Both the position numbers and the translations under genes were made by a program. A stretch of DNA of 64,000 bases, taken from contig QAZA01000012.1 in assembly GCA_003054695.1 (NCBI GenBank), positions 62,001-126,000 on the forward strand, written 5' to 3'. Under the pieces are notes generated by a model. That model worked only from the letters and a program-made list of their open reading frames with translations. It was not told where the DNA came from and did no database searches. Source of the DNA: Verrucomicrobia bacterium LW23 (GTDB taxonomy: Bacteria > Verrucomicrobiota > Verrucomicrobiia > Methylacidiphilales > UBA1321). Of this stretch, positions 30,092 to 38,833 are shown piece by piece; within the stretch, counting starts at the first letter, position 1; the number at the start of each line of letters is the position of its first letter.

Positions 30092-30565
30092 TTACCGCAG
30101 GCCGCGCAGGGTGCGGCGGGTGGCCTGGCGTTTGCCGGCGGTGCGGACGACCTGGATGGTGCCGGGGGACTGGACGTCGCCATCGACGGGGTTGGCGGGC
30201 TGGGAGACCACCAAATCGCCGCCGGCCACGCGTTCCAGAGTGCGGACGTCATTGTCCCAGTGGCGGCGGTCGTCGTCGGTAAGGGCCAGGGCGCGGCCGG
30301 CAACGTCCAGGCGTTGGTGAAGCTCGCGATAGGCCATGCGCAGGGCCAGGCTGCGCAGCTCGGCGGGGATGCTGGCCGGGTCGGCGTCCAGGCGGTTGGC
30401 GCGGTAGCTGCGCACGCTTTGGCGGATGTGCAGCACGGTGCGGGCCAGCGCGTCCTCGGCGGGATCGGCCTGGCCGGCGGCCAGTGCGGCAGTGCGCAGG
30501 GCGGCCACCTGCGGCCCGGCTTTGGCAATATCGATATCGGCAGGAGAAAGGGTAATCCAGGACAT
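30092..30565 (-). CDS. Orphan Mu gp36-like phage protein (DUF1320-like)
   Basis: The 157-residue product resembles the gp36/DUF1320 family of Mu-like phages, thought to act at the head-tail junction. It opens MSWITLSPADIDIAKAG and has a helical core with ARTVLHIRQSVRSYRANRL and ELRSLALRMAYRELHQRL, then a basic tail. I chose ATG 30565 because the longer frame has no phage-like N-terminus. It lies 7 kb from the main head-gene cluster, where gp36 normally sits near gp34 and gp37, and is bracketed by palindromes P1 and P2. The family assignment is by pattern memory. Confidence 0.6.
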   Translation of the reverse strand: MSWITLSPADIDIAKAGPQVAALRTAALAAGQADPAEDALARTVLHIRQSVRSYRANRLDADPASIPAELRSLALRMAYRELHQRLDVAGRALALTDDDRRHWDNDVRTLERVAGGDLVVSQPANPVDGDVQSPGTIQVVRTAGKRQATRRTLRGLR

Positions 30566-30684
30566 AGGCCCGCATCCTGCCACGGCCCAGACGCCCCGCA
30601 CAGGGATGCCGGGGAGCCGGGGGAGCGCGGGGAAGCAGAATGCGCGCAATGAGCGGAACGAAGATCTCAACCGGGGAGGGCAAG

Positions 30685-30790
30685 TTTTCCCCCTTTGCGG
30701 CTTTGCCCCACTTCGCGTGAAATCATTCCGATTTCGAACCAGCGGAGGCAGATTTTATCACGCTAAGGGGGACAAAGCCGCGAAGGAGGA
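30685..30790. repeat. Nonamer-type palindrome P2
   Basis: An inverted repeat: ccctttgcggctttgcccc and acttcgcgtga against tcacgctaaggggg and acaaagccgcgaag. Its loop (ccagcggaggcag) is the reverse complement of part of the P1 loop (tcagcctctgctg, with changes), so P1 and P2 are homologous and in opposite orientation. Confidence 0.7.
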
Positions 30791-30815
30791 ACGGATGGGG
30801 ACGCCCTCATCATCA

Positions 30816-31301
30816 CTACTCCCCTCGAATGGCCGCTTCGATCTTCGCCACATCGATTTTGCTCATATCAAACATGGCGGTAAAGGCGCGACGCGCGGCC
30901 TCGCCGCCCTGGGACATGGCGTTGAGGAGGACGCGCGGGGTGATTTGCCAGGAGATGCCCCATTTGTCCTTGCACCAGCCGCACTCGCTGGCCTCGCCGC
31001 CGTTGTTGAGGATGGCGTTCCAGTAGCGGTCCGTTTCCTCCTGTGTGTCGGTGGCAATCTGGAACGAGAAAGCCTCGCAGTGCTTGAAGACGTCGCCGCC
31101 GTTAAGGCCAACGCAGTGGACTCCGCACACGGTGAATTCCACTACAATAATGTCGCCCGCCTTGCCGCCGGGGTAGTCGGTGGGCGACGGGATGAGGGCG
31201 CCGACGGAGCTGTCGGGGAAGGTGGAGGCGTAAAAGCGGGCGGCTTCTTCCGCGTCATCCTTAAACCAGAGGCAGATTGTGTTCTTGTGCATCACACCCA
31301 T
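30816..31301 (-). CDS. VOC/PhnB-like glyoxalase-superfamily protein
   Basis: About 161 residues of the PhnB/3-demethylubiquinone-methyltransferase-like branch of the VOC fold. It starts MGVMHKNTICLWFKDDAEEA, then FYASTFPDSSVG, VVEFTVCGVHCVGLNGGD, EAFSFQIATDTQEETDRYW and the C-terminal WCKDKWGISWQITPRVL, all typical. Members often lack catalytic metal and many have no known function. The ATG at 31301 or 31292 fits the family start better than 31328. Minus strand, 28 bp before the next gene's stop codon. Confidence 0.82.
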   Translation of the reverse strand: MGVMHKNTICLWFKDDAEEAARFYASTFPDSSVGALIPSPTDYPGGKAGDIIVVEFTVCGVHCVGLNGGDVFKHCEAFSFQIATDTQEETDRYWNAILNNGGEASECGWCKDKWGISWQITPRVLLNAMSQGGEAARRAFTAMFDMSKIDVAKIEAAIRGE

Positions 31302-31329
31302 TATACCGCCCGCGGGGAGCATTGCCAAA

Positions 31330-31755
31330 TCACGACTTCGCGTCGGTGCCCCCGCCAGCGGGCGGTTGCTCGGGAAAGCGCTTTTCGAAATCGGCCAGAA
31401 AGCGGTGCTCGAACTTGAGGGCGCCTTCGTGCGCCTCGGGAAACTTCTCCTTCATCCACTGGTTGGCGCGGGCCAGAATGGGCACATTGGGCGCGAGGAC
31501 GGAGGCGCCGATGAGCAGCAGCGGCCATCCCGGCACGCCGGGCACGGCCAGGCCCAGCACGCCGCCGGCCAGGCACACGGCGCCTACCATAGGGCTAAGG
31601 CGCTTGCGCGGGGCGCCGTCCGCCGTGCCGGAGGCATCGGCGGTGCACGTGGCCTCAGCAGCGGCGGCGGCGGTGGCTTCGCCCGGGTACTCCGCGTCGT
31701 CGCGCTGCGGCAACTGCTGCGTGTCGTCGTCGAGGGAGTCGGATGCGGGGCTCAT
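31330..31755 (-). CDS. Small membrane protein with PGPGW-like segment
   Basis: The 141-residue product has an Ala/Asp/Glu-rich N-terminus (1-55). Two adjacent hydrophobic helices follow (about 58-95, MVGAVCLAGGVLGLAVPGVP, then GWPLLLIGASVLAP), then an amphipathic charged C-terminus (WMKEKFPEAHEGALKFEHRF). The VPGVPGW turn resembles the PGPGW motif of putative transmembrane proteins. I placed the start at 31755 (MSPASDSLDDD) because the frame extends upstream through other genes without a good start. Function unknown. Confidence 0.65.
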   Translation of the reverse strand: MSPASDSLDDDTQQLPQRDDAEYPGEATAAAAAEATCTADASGTADGAPRKRLSPMVGAVCLAGGVLGLAVPGVPGWPLLLIGASVLAPNVPILARANQWMKEKFPEAHEGALKFEHRFLADFEKRFPEQPPAGGGTDAKS

Positions 31756-31956
31756 GGCGGGGGATGGGGTGCGGGGCGGTGCGTTCAGGCGGGCTGTCGG
31801 CCGGCCGTTTCTTCGAAATTTCCATACATCGGCCCGGCGTGCAAGGCGTTGTGTAACAATTATGTGGCGCGAGCGGGAGGCCGGCCGGGGGGGCGCCTGC
31901 AAAAAATCCGGCGGCGACACTTGCCGGGCGGCGGTGCAGTACGCTAAAAAGGCACA

Positions 31957-32832
31957 ATGTTGCAATCGACTCCCGTTTCGCTTTCCTCCCCGTCGCGCCG
32001 CCGCTCCGCCAACGCCGCCCGTGCCGCGCAACTGTTGCTCCCCACGCTCGGTTGCATCACCCTGGTGACGTTGCTCACCGCGTGCGGCGGGCCGGCGCTG
32101 GAGTCCTCGCGGATTGTGCAAAACAAGGCCAAAGATACCTCCGCCAGCACGGCCGAGAAGCTGCACGAGGCGATTGACGCCGGCGATGTGGCCCAGGTGC
32201 GGCAGCGGCTGAACCAGCGGGCCGATCCCAATCAGCCCGTCGGCCCCGACGAGGACACCGCCATGCACGCCGCTGTTCGGGAAGGCAACGAGGATATTTT
32301 GAACCTGATTATGAGCAAGGGCGGCAAGACGGACGCGCTGAACGCCCGAAAGAAGTCGCCCCTGATGGTGGCGGTGGAGATGGGCAGGCTGCCCCTGGTC
32401 AAGATCCTCGTCTCCGGCGGTGCTGATATCAATGAAAAGGGCCCCGGCCATATAACGCCCCTGATGCAGGCCGCGCTGAAGAACCGGCTGCAAGTGATCC
32501 GATTTCTGGTGGAAAGCAGCGCGCAAACCGAGGCCGAGGACGGGCGCCAGCGAACCGTGCTCTTTTATGGGGCGGAAGGCGCCGATGAGGAAACCATGAA
32601 GTATCTGCTGACGCTGGGCCTGGACGTGAACGCGCACGACCGCCAGGGCCAGACGCCGCTGATGGAGGCGGCCCGCACCAACAACGCCGACGCCATCCGC
32701 GCTATGGTGGCCGAGGGCGCGGACATCAATAACCCCAAGAACGACAAAGGCCGCACCGCCCTGGACATCGCCAGAAACCGCAAGAGCGAGGATGCCGAGA
32801 AAGCGCTGCTGGAGCTGGGCGCCAAGCCGTAA
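31957..32832 (+). CDS. Ankyrin-repeat lipoprotein
   Basis: The 291-residue product has a lipoprotein-type signal ending LTAC at about 40-43 and then five or so ankyrin repeats: DTAMHAAVREGNEDILNLIM, KSPLMVAVEMGRLPLVKIL, ITPLMQAALKNRLQVIRFL, QTPLMEAARTNNADAIRAMV, RTALDIARNRKSEDAEKALL. Ankyrin repeats bind proteins, so an envelope partner is likely but not identifiable. The N-terminus before the signal is long (about 22 residues, Ser/Arg-rich), so a later start is possible. Confidence 0.85.
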   Translation: MLQSTPVSLSSPSRRRSANAARAAQLLLPTLGCITLVTLLTACGGPALESSRIVQNKAKDTSASTAEKLHEAIDAGDVAQVRQRLNQRADPNQPVGPDEDTAMHAAVREGNEDILNLIMSKGGKTDALNARKKSPLMVAVEMGRLPLVKILVSGGADINEKGPGHITPLMQAALKNRLQVIRFLVESSAQTEAEDGRQRTVLFYGAEGADEETMKYLLTLGLDVNAHDRQGQTPLMEAARTNNADAIRAMVAEGADINNPKNDKGRTALDIARNRKSEDAEKALLELGAKP

Positions 32833-32860
32833 GGCTGCGCGCGCCCAGGCGAGGAGCGCG

Positions 32861-33406
32861 CTACATCGACAGCCGGCGCAGCGTGTCGGTTGTCGAGCGG
32901 CCGGCGACGAGCTGGAGGATGCGGATCTGCGCGCCGCAGGCATGCAGCGCGGTGCGCTCTTCGGGGTCGAGCGTCTCGGGCGTGTAATCGCCGCCTTTGA
33001 CGTAGATGGTGGGCGCGGCCAGGGTGAGGAAGCTGGTGGCGCGCACGTCGGGAAAGATGGTGACGGCATCCACAACCCGCAGGGCCAGAAGCAGTTCCGC
33101 GCGCTCCTCTGCGGGAAACACGGGGCGCGCGGGGCCTTTGAGACGGCGCACCGATTCGTCGCTGTTAACGCCAAGCCAGAGGTAATCGCCCAGAGCGCGC
33201 GCGCTGGTGAGGTAGCGCAGGTGGCCGGTGTGCAGCACGTCAAAGCAGCCGTTCGTCGCGACAACGCGCACGCCGCGCTCGCGCAACGCGGCCCGGTGCG
33301 CCTCGGCCTCCGCGCCAAAGGGCACCAGCACGCCGGGGGCGGGCGCGGGGATTGCGGCAGGGGACGTCAGGGACGCAGTATCAGTATTGAGTAAGTTCAG
33401 TGCCAT
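32861..33406 (-). CDS. rfaE2: D-glycero-beta-D-manno-heptose 1-phosphate adenylyltransferase
   Basis: Makes ADP-heptose for the LPS inner core. The nucleotidyltransferase motifs are clear: TNGCFDVLHTGHLRYL (51-66, HTGH at 59-62), NSDESVRRLKGPARPV, and YVKGGDYTPETL. At about 181 residues it matches the stand-alone RfaE domain II (HldE C-terminal half); the kinase half is not fused. I chose ATG 33406 (MALNLLNTD) over 33433. With the GmhB-like gene at 29.2 kb it suggests a heptose-containing LPS. Confidence 0.88.
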   Translation of the reverse strand: MALNLLNTDTASLTSPAAIPAPAPGVLVPFGAEAEAHRAALRERGVRVVATNGCFDVLHTGHLRYLTSARALGDYLWLGVNSDESVRRLKGPARPVFPAEERAELLLALRVVDAVTIFPDVRATSFLTLAAPTIYVKGGDYTPETLDPEERTALHACGAQIRILQLVAGRSTTDTLRRLSM

Positions 33407-33465
33407 GCAAATGACGTGCTTTCCCCCATTCAAGCGAACGCGCCCGCAGGATGCAACCCAGATTC

Positions 33466-33580
33466 CGCCGTCCCCTGGTCCCCTCCGTGTAATCCGTGGT
33501 TTAAATTTCCCTTTCGCGGGACCAGGGAGTGTTTAACCACGGATTGCACGGATGACACGGAGGGGACCAGGGGACGGGCG
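33466..33580. repeat. Nonamer-type palindrome P3
   Basis: The arms pair along gtcccctggtcccctccgtg and the matching part at the right. The right arm holds one extra 9-bp unit (tcatccgtg in arm orientation), which is otherwise repeated as taatccgtg and caatccgtg. It ends at 33580, directly before the DnaG reading frame's first ATG. Confidence 0.8.
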
Positions 33581-33628
33581 ATGAATCCTCGCGTGAATTC
33601 GAATCGACGAGCGCCGCACGGGACCGGC

Positions 33629-35716
33629 ATGATGGCTGCTATGGGCAGGATGATTCCAGACGAAATCGTACAGCAGGTGCGCAGCGCCAGCGATGTCGTG
33701 GACGTTATCCAGAGCTACGTGCCGCTTAAACGCGCGGGGGCGTCGTGGAAGGCGCTGAGCCCTTTTCAGAAGGAAAAGACGCCGAGCTTCCATGTCTCCC
33801 CGGCGCGGCAAACGTGGCATTGTTTCTCCAGCAACCGCGGCGGCGATGTCTTCAAGTTTGTGATGCTCTACGAGAATGTGGACTTCCCCACCGCCGTGCG
33901 CAAGCTGGCAGATCGCGCGGGCATACCCGTACCCGACGACGGGCCGGACGACGGCGGCGCCTCGCGCAACCTGCGCAAGGCGTTGCTGGAGGTGCACAAC
34001 CTGGTGGCCGGCTGGTGGGCGCGCCTGCTCCACACCAGCAAAAAGGCGGAGCCCGCGCGCGAATACCTGCGCAGCCGCGCCATGGGCAAGGAGCTGGCCC
34101 GCGAGTGGGGCCTGGGCTATGCGCCGGACGAGTGGGAGGCCACCCTGGAGTACGTGCGCCAGCGCGGCTATCGCGACGAAGTGCTGCGCGAATCCGGCCT
34201 GTTCTCCGAGAAGGAGGCGGAGGGGGGCAGGCGCGCGCGCATTTACGATCGGTTTCGCGGGCGGCTGATGTTTCCCATCTGCGACGACTCCGGCCAGGTT
34301 ATCGCCTTTAGTGGGCGCACGCTGGATCCCAACCTGAAGGGGGCGAAGTACGTCAACTCCGGCGCATCGCCGCTGTTTCGCAAAAGCGAGGTTTTCTTTG
34401 GCCTGCACAAAACAAAGCGCACCATTCTGGATACGCGCCGCGCCGTGCTGTGCGAGGGGCAGATCGACCTCATCCGCATGTGGGAGCACGGCATCCGCAA
34501 CGCCGTGGCCCCGCAGGGCACCGCGTTTACGGAGGTGCACGGGAAGATGCTCAAGCGCCTGGCCGATGAGGTCATCATCTGCTTCGACGCCGACCGCGCC
34601 GGCCAAAAGGCGAGCGAGAAGAGCGTGGAGATCTTGCTGGAGAGCGATCTCTCCATCCGCATCGCCCGCATGCCGCCCGGCGAGGACCCGGACAGCCTGC
34701 TGCGCAAGCACGGCAAGGAGGCGATGGAGAAAGTGCTGGCCGACGCGCCGGACTTTGTGGATCACCTGCTGGATGTGGTTACGGCGGAGAATGATACGTC
34801 GACACCGCGCGGCCTTACCACCGCCACGCATCACATGGCCGGCATTCTGCGCCGCGTCAAGAATCCCACCATGCGCGAGGCCGTCGGCCACCGAATCGCC
34901 AACCGCCTGCGCCAAACCTACGCCACGCTGATGCGCGAAGTGGAGAAAGCGCAGGGCCCCAAACCGCGCTTTGCGGAGATGGCCGGGACTTCCGGACAAC
35001 ACCAGCAAGGCCCGCCGCCGCGCCCGCGCGGGGAGTGGGTGCCGGGCGGCGCCGGCCACGGACACGGCGCTGGCCAGGGCGGACAGGGCGGCGGTTTCTC
35101 CTCCGCAACCAGCAGCGGCGGCGGCGCCGTAACAGTTGCCGGCGCCGACACGGATGCACGCCCGGGCCCCGGCTTCGGCCCCGGCGCTGGCGCGGCGGAT
35201 TTGCAGTCCGGCGGCGCGGATGTAGGGGAGGTGCCCGCAGGGCATGTGACCAAAGCGCCTCCGTTTGTGTGCTCCGCCATCGTGCGGGATATGCTCAGCC
35301 TGCTCCTCCCCCGCCCCGAGCTGGTGCCCGTCATCCATCGCGGCCTGCTGCCCGAGTGGCTGGCCGGCCTGGAAGGCGCGCACCTGCTGGAGGAAGTGCT
35401 GAGCGCCCACTCCGACGACGCGCTGGACGACATCGCCACGTTCCTAAGCGGCCTGCCCGACTCCGAGCAAAACTTCCTGAGCGAACTCCTCGTCTCCCCC
35501 GCCCCCCTGCCCGACGACCTGAAGCCCGAGGACTACGAGGCCTACGCCCAAAAGCTGCTCCTGCGCATGGAGGAGCGCTTTCACCTCACCCGCCGCCAAA
35601 TCCTGCAAGAGGAAATCAAACGCGCCAACCTCCCCGCCGACGAGCTGATGGCCAGGATGAAGGAACTCGCCGCCATCACCAGCAAAATGCAGAACAGCAA
35701 GCACTTTGGGGCGTAG
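33629..35716 (+). CDS. dnaG: DNA primase with degenerate zinc-binding site
   Basis: Synthesises primers for replication. The CHC2 zinc site normally uses Cys-Xaa2-His and Cys-Xaa2-Cys. Here those positions are Ser44, Gln47, Cys65 and Ser68 (ALSPFQKEK and HCFSSNRGGD), so the zinc should not bind as usual. The TOPRIM core is intact: CEGQID (275-280), FDADRAG (319-325) and EDPDSLL. A Gly/Pro/Ala-rich linker (about 455-550) precedes the C-terminal helicase-binding region. ATGs at 33581, 33629, 33632 and 33641 are possible; the palindrome to 33580 argues against earlier starts, and MGRMIPDEIVQQV at 33641 fits the family best. Confidence 0.9.
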   Translation: MMAAMGRMIPDEIVQQVRSASDVVDVIQSYVPLKRAGASWKALSPFQKEKTPSFHVSPARQTWHCFSSNRGGDVFKFVMLYENVDFPTAVRKLADRAGIPVPDDGPDDGGASRNLRKALLEVHNLVAGWWARLLHTSKKAEPAREYLRSRAMGKELAREWGLGYAPDEWEATLEYVRQRGYRDEVLRESGLFSEKEAEGGRRARIYDRFRGRLMFPICDDSGQVIAFSGRTLDPNLKGAKYVNSGASPLFRKSEVFFGLHKTKRTILDTRRAVLCEGQIDLIRMWEHGIRNAVAPQGTAFTEVHGKMLKRLADEVIICFDADRAGQKASEKSVEILLESDLSIRIARMPPGEDPDSLLRKHGKEAMEKVLADAPDFVDHLLDVVTAENDTSTPRGLTTATHHMAGILRRVKNPTMREAVGHRIANRLRQTYATLMREVEKAQGPKPRFAEMAGTSGQHQQGPPPRPRGEWVPGGAGHGHGAGQGGQGGGFSSATSSGGGAVTVAGADTDARPGPGFGPGAGAADLQSGGADVGEVPAGHVTKAPPFVCSAIVRDMLSLLLPRPELVPVIHRGLLPEWLAGLEGAHLLEEVLSAHSDDALDDIATFLSGLPDSEQNFLSELLVSPAPLPDDLKPEDYEAYAQKLLLRMEERFHLTRRQILQEEIKRANLPADELMARMKELAAITSKMQNSKHFGA

Positions 35717-35859
35717 CGCAAGCTCACGGCGATGGCTCGCCGCGTGTTGCACCTGGCTGCACACAGCTGCACCCAATAGAGCATTTTCCAGATAGCTTGT
35801 CGCGAACTCGCCCATCTCCGAGAACGGCGGGAGCCTGGCAAAATCACCCCGGCGGCAGC

Positions 35860-37023
35860 TTACAGCTTCATAAAGCTGATGTACTGCTGGCCGCGGCCCC
35901 AGAGGGCGCCGAATTCGGGAAAGTCGGGCCAGGTGCCTTGGTAGGTGGTAAGCGCCTGAATGACTTCTTCGAGGGCGAGGCTGGTGCGGCTGGAGGGCTC
36001 GTTGAGCAGGGCTTTGAGTTCGGTGAGATCGGCGGCGAGTTCGGCCATGGGGTAGAGGACGTTCTGTTTGTCCTGCTCCATAATCTTTTGATAGATCTTG
36101 TCGGCGTAGGCGAAGAACTTTTTGTTTACCTCCACGTCCCGCTCGCCAAAAACGGCGCGGAAATCGAGGAAGGAGTGGAGGTTGCGCCAGTAGCTGTTTT
36201 CCGCGCGGGATACGGACGCGACTTCCTCGCCGACGATGTTTTTGTACCAGCGCCAGTCCGACATAAAGTGGGGGTTGGAGCCGAGGACGACGAACTCGCC
36301 GGCCAGCGTCTGGATGGCTTCGGATACGCTGAGGAGGGAACCGGCCCAGGGGTGAATGATGTTGTCGATGACCCAGTCCTCGTGCCTGCGGGACATGCCG
36401 GGCAGCTTCTCAAAGTGCGGCTTGAGGAAGACCGTCAGTTTCGCAATGCGCTCTTTGACTTCCGTGGCCGGGCTGCACTCGTAGTAACACAGGTAGCGGC
36501 GCAGGGCCTCGCTGAGCACGGAGACGCTGTCCATACACGTAATCACCACAACGCCACCCTTATTGGCGAAGGAGGCCACGTGTTTGAGAAAACCGGAAGG
36601 ATCGAGCTGTACGGGGATAAGGCCTTCGCACAGAACCAGGTCGAACTTCTTGTCGGATGTGTACGTTAAAATGTCGTCCTTGATGATCTGAATCGGAACC
36701 TTATCGAAAAAGGGACGGAGCGTTTCCGTTGTCGTCTCTATGCTCTTACTATTGCCATCTACCAATACATACTCAGAGGGGCCGGAGCTGGCTGTTACAA
36801 TAGCGTTCTGCCCTGTGCCCGGTCCAAACTCCAGTACGGAGCAGTTGCGTATAAAGAGAGGGGGTACTCCGAGCTGGATATATAATCCGTGACGCCGGTT
36901 GAAGTGATTCTGCAGGTCGCTGATGTCCTGATGCGTGGGTATGACGTCAAGCTTTGTATAGAAGTCAAGGAAAGGCCGGCTCATAAGGTAGCGCGATTTT
37001 AGGGGCAATCCGCTTTTATTCAA
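35860..37023 (-). CDS. Class I SAM-dependent methyltransferase
   Basis: The 387-residue product has a Rossmann methyltransferase core at about 60-175. Motif I is VLEFGPGTGQN, the acidic strand-2 loop is YVLVDGNSKS, motif II is IIKDDILTY and motif III is DLVLCEGLIPVQ. A long helical C-terminal region (about 200-387) is family-specific. The substrate is not readable; similar domains modify sugars, lipids or small metabolites. No matching pathway genes lie next to it. An alternative ATG at 36984 (MSRPFLDFY) is possible. Its base composition and codon use look slightly less GC-rich at the 5' end. Confidence 0.8.
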   Translation of the reverse strand: MNKSGLPLKSRYLMSRPFLDFYTKLDVIPTHQDISDLQNHFNRRHGLYIQLGVPPLFIRNCSVLEFGPGTGQNAIVTASSGPSEYVLVDGNSKSIETTTETLRPFFDKVPIQIIKDDILTYTSDKKFDLVLCEGLIPVQLDPSGFLKHVASFANKGGVVVITCMDSVSVLSEALRRYLCYYECSPATEVKERIAKLTVFLKPHFEKLPGMSRRHEDWVIDNIIHPWAGSLLSVSEAIQTLAGEFVVLGSNPHFMSDWRWYKNIVGEEVASVSRAENSYWRNLHSFLDFRAVFGERDVEVNKKFFAYADKIYQKIMEQDKQNVLYPMAELAADLTELKALLNEPSSRTSLALEEVIQALTTYQGTWPDFPEFGALWGRGQQYISFMKL

Positions 37024-37174
37024 GAGGATATTAGGCGGGGTACAAGGGTTTCGGGTAGCTGTTATAGATGGAGAGTCTGGTGGGGATGGCGGGGCGTTTT
37101 CCGCCTTCGCGTCCCTGGCCGCCCCGCTGTCCGTGGGCGGCGGGGCGGGGGTGTGGCTTTATCGGGGGTAAATC

Positions 37175-38362
37175 ATGGCTGCTTACCCACTACACCCTGT
37201 ACCGGAGCGCGCTTTCTCGCACAGGAAGGCGCGGTTTAACCCTCTGCGGTCGCTCGACGCGGAGATATTGTCGCGGCATCTGGACGCGTTTCGCGCCGGA
37301 ACGCTGCGGGAGATGGCTCTCCTGATGGACGCCATTGAGGAGCGTGACGACATCGTCCGCGCCGTGTCACTCAAGCGCAAAAAGGCCGTATCGCGGTTGC
37401 CCTGGGAGATTGTGCTGACCGACGTGGGCGCCGATGAGGCGCTGCGTCGCCGCGCCCAGGAACACCGCGCCACGTTGCGTTCCTTCTTCGATCATCTTAC
37501 CGTCACCAACGCGCTGGACGAAAATGAGCGCGGCGGCGTGCGCCTGCTGGTGCGCCAGATGATGGACGCCGTGGGCAAACGCTATGCCGTGCACGAGATT
37601 GTGTGGCAACCACGCCAGGCGGCGGCACTCTCGGACGGGCCGATCGACGTGGCGCCCGCATCCCCCCTGCCCGAGAGCGCGGCAACGGACGGCGACTGGC
37701 GCCCTGGGGCTTCCTCTTCCGTATCCGCTACCGCATCCGCGTCCGTATCCCCCGCCGTGGCTTCCTTCGAGTCCTTTCCGCTTTCGCCGCTGCCTGATTC
37801 CCGCGCCGCGCGCCGCTCGGCCCCCGCGCTGGGCGCCACGCTGCGCTTTGTGCCGCTGTGGTTCTTTGAGTCCGAGACGGGAAAGCTGCGCTTTTTGCCT
37901 CACGAGGGCGCGCTGGAAGGCGAGGAGCTGGAGGAGGGCGCGTGGATGGTTACTGTGGGCGATGGCGTCATGGTGGCGTGCTGCGTGGCCTACATGTTTA
38001 AAAGCCTGCCTATGAAGGACTGGCTGAGCTATTGCGAGCGCCATGGCATGCCGGGCATCCGGGGCGTGACCAAAGCGGCGCCCGGCTCGCCCGAGTGGCA
38101 GAGCATGGCCGAGGCTGTGGATAACTTCGCTTCCGACTTTGCGGCGGTCATGAATCACGACGAAAGCATCGAGGCTATTGACCTGAGCGCCCCGGGCGAG
38201 ATCCCCTTCCCCGCCATGGTGGACCGCATGGACCGCGCGATGGCAACGCTGTGGCGCGGGGCCGATCTCTCCACGCTAAGTGCCGGCGCAGGCAGCGGCC
38301 AGGGCGCGAGCCTTACGGAGGAGATCCGCAAACGCAGCATCACCACCAGCGCGCTGCCCTGA
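37175..38362 (+). CDS. Mu gp29-like portal protein (DUF935)
   Basis: The 395-residue product forms the predicted dodecameric portal at the head vertex through which DNA is packaged. The N-terminal FNPLRSLDAEILSRHLDAF, then LLMDAIEERDDIVRAVSLKR and RRVPWEIV-like SRLPWEIVLT, is typical of DUF935. A low-complexity Ala/Ser/Pro insert (about 155-215) interrupts the middle, followed by VPLWFFESETGKLRFL and MKDWLSYCERHGMPGI, which is conserved in Mu-like portals. A length below the 450-510 residues usual for gp29 suggests a shorter C-terminus. It is the first plus-strand gene of the module. Confidence 0.85.
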   Translation: MAAYPLHPVPERAFSHRKARFNPLRSLDAEILSRHLDAFRAGTLREMALLMDAIEERDDIVRAVSLKRKKAVSRLPWEIVLTDVGADEALRRRAQEHRATLRSFFDHLTVTNALDENERGGVRLLVRQMMDAVGKRYAVHEIVWQPRQAAALSDGPIDVAPASPLPESAATDGDWRPGASSSVSATASASVSPAVASFESFPLSPLPDSRAARRSAPALGATLRFVPLWFFESETGKLRFLPHEGALEGEELEEGAWMVTVGDGVMVACCVAYMFKSLPMKDWLSYCERHGMPGIRGVTKAAPGSPEWQSMAEAVDNFASDFAAVMNHDESIEAIDLSAPGEIPFPAMVDRMDRAMATLWRGADLSTLSAGAGSGQGASLTEEIRKRSITTSALP

Positions 38363-38381
38363 GGCCGCCTGACCGATCCCC

Positions 38382-38429
38382 GGGGGTGGGACATCACATG
38401 TCCCACCCCCAAGGGACATACGATGTCCC
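38382..38429. repeat. Two GGGACAT hairpins after the portal gene
   Basis: The first has perfect 13-bp arms (gggggtgggacat and atgtcccaccccc) around cac (38382-38410). The second is gggacat-acg-atgtccc (38413-38429). They lie between the portal stop and the next start, in the position of an attenuator or processing site, but they belong to a dispersed family. Confidence 0.75.
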
Positions 38430-38461
38430 TGCCATCCATCCTCCGTCCATCCCCTCCCGCC

Positions 38462-38812
38462 ATGAACACCCCCTCCACCCTACCCGAACCCATCCGCCGC
38501 GCCCTCCCCGTCGTCTCGCCGCTGAGCGAAACGGCCCACCCCACCACCGACCCGGAGAGCCTCACCGGCGGCACCGTGTACCACGACATGACCCCCGCCG
38601 CCCGCGCCCTCATTCTGCTGACGCGCGTGCTTTACGTGCTGGGCCTGGCCTCCACCTACGGCGCCACCTGGGCTGGCATGCTGCCCGCCTCCTGGCGCCC
38701 GCTGGCCGCCTTTGCTCTGGCCCTTTTGCCTGCTCTGGAGTGGCTCATCCGCGTCGTCTGCGACTGGCTGGACAACGGAGCCATGGACCACAGCTACCCC
38801 GCCAAATCCTGA
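38462..38812 (+). CDS. Small phage membrane protein, holin candidate
   Basis: The 116-residue product has a Pro/Thr-rich N-terminus and two membrane helices (ALILLTRVLYVLGLASTYG, then LAAFALALLPALEWLI). Its size, helix count and position directly before the lysozyme gene suit a holin, but sequence gives no family. I chose ATG 38462 because the earlier ATG (38423) lies inside a GGGACAT hairpin. It is 21 bp from the lysozyme start. Confidence 0.55.
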   Translation: MNTPSTLPEPIRRALPVVSPLSETAHPTTDPESLTGGTVYHDMTPAARALILLTRVLYVLGLASTYGATWAGMLPASWRPLAAFALALLPALEWLIRVVCDWLDNGAMDHSYPAKS

Positions 38813-38833
38813 GCCCTCTCCCTCAACGCTATC

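Noticed and set aside
31756-33318. N-terminal extension of the PGPGW-like frame (to 33318)
   Set aside because: It overlaps the ankyrin and heptose genes on other frames and lacks protein-like composition.
38382-38429. Terminator of the portal gene
   Set aside because: No T run follows, and the same hairpin core occurs inside coding sequence, so it is better described as a dispersed repeat.
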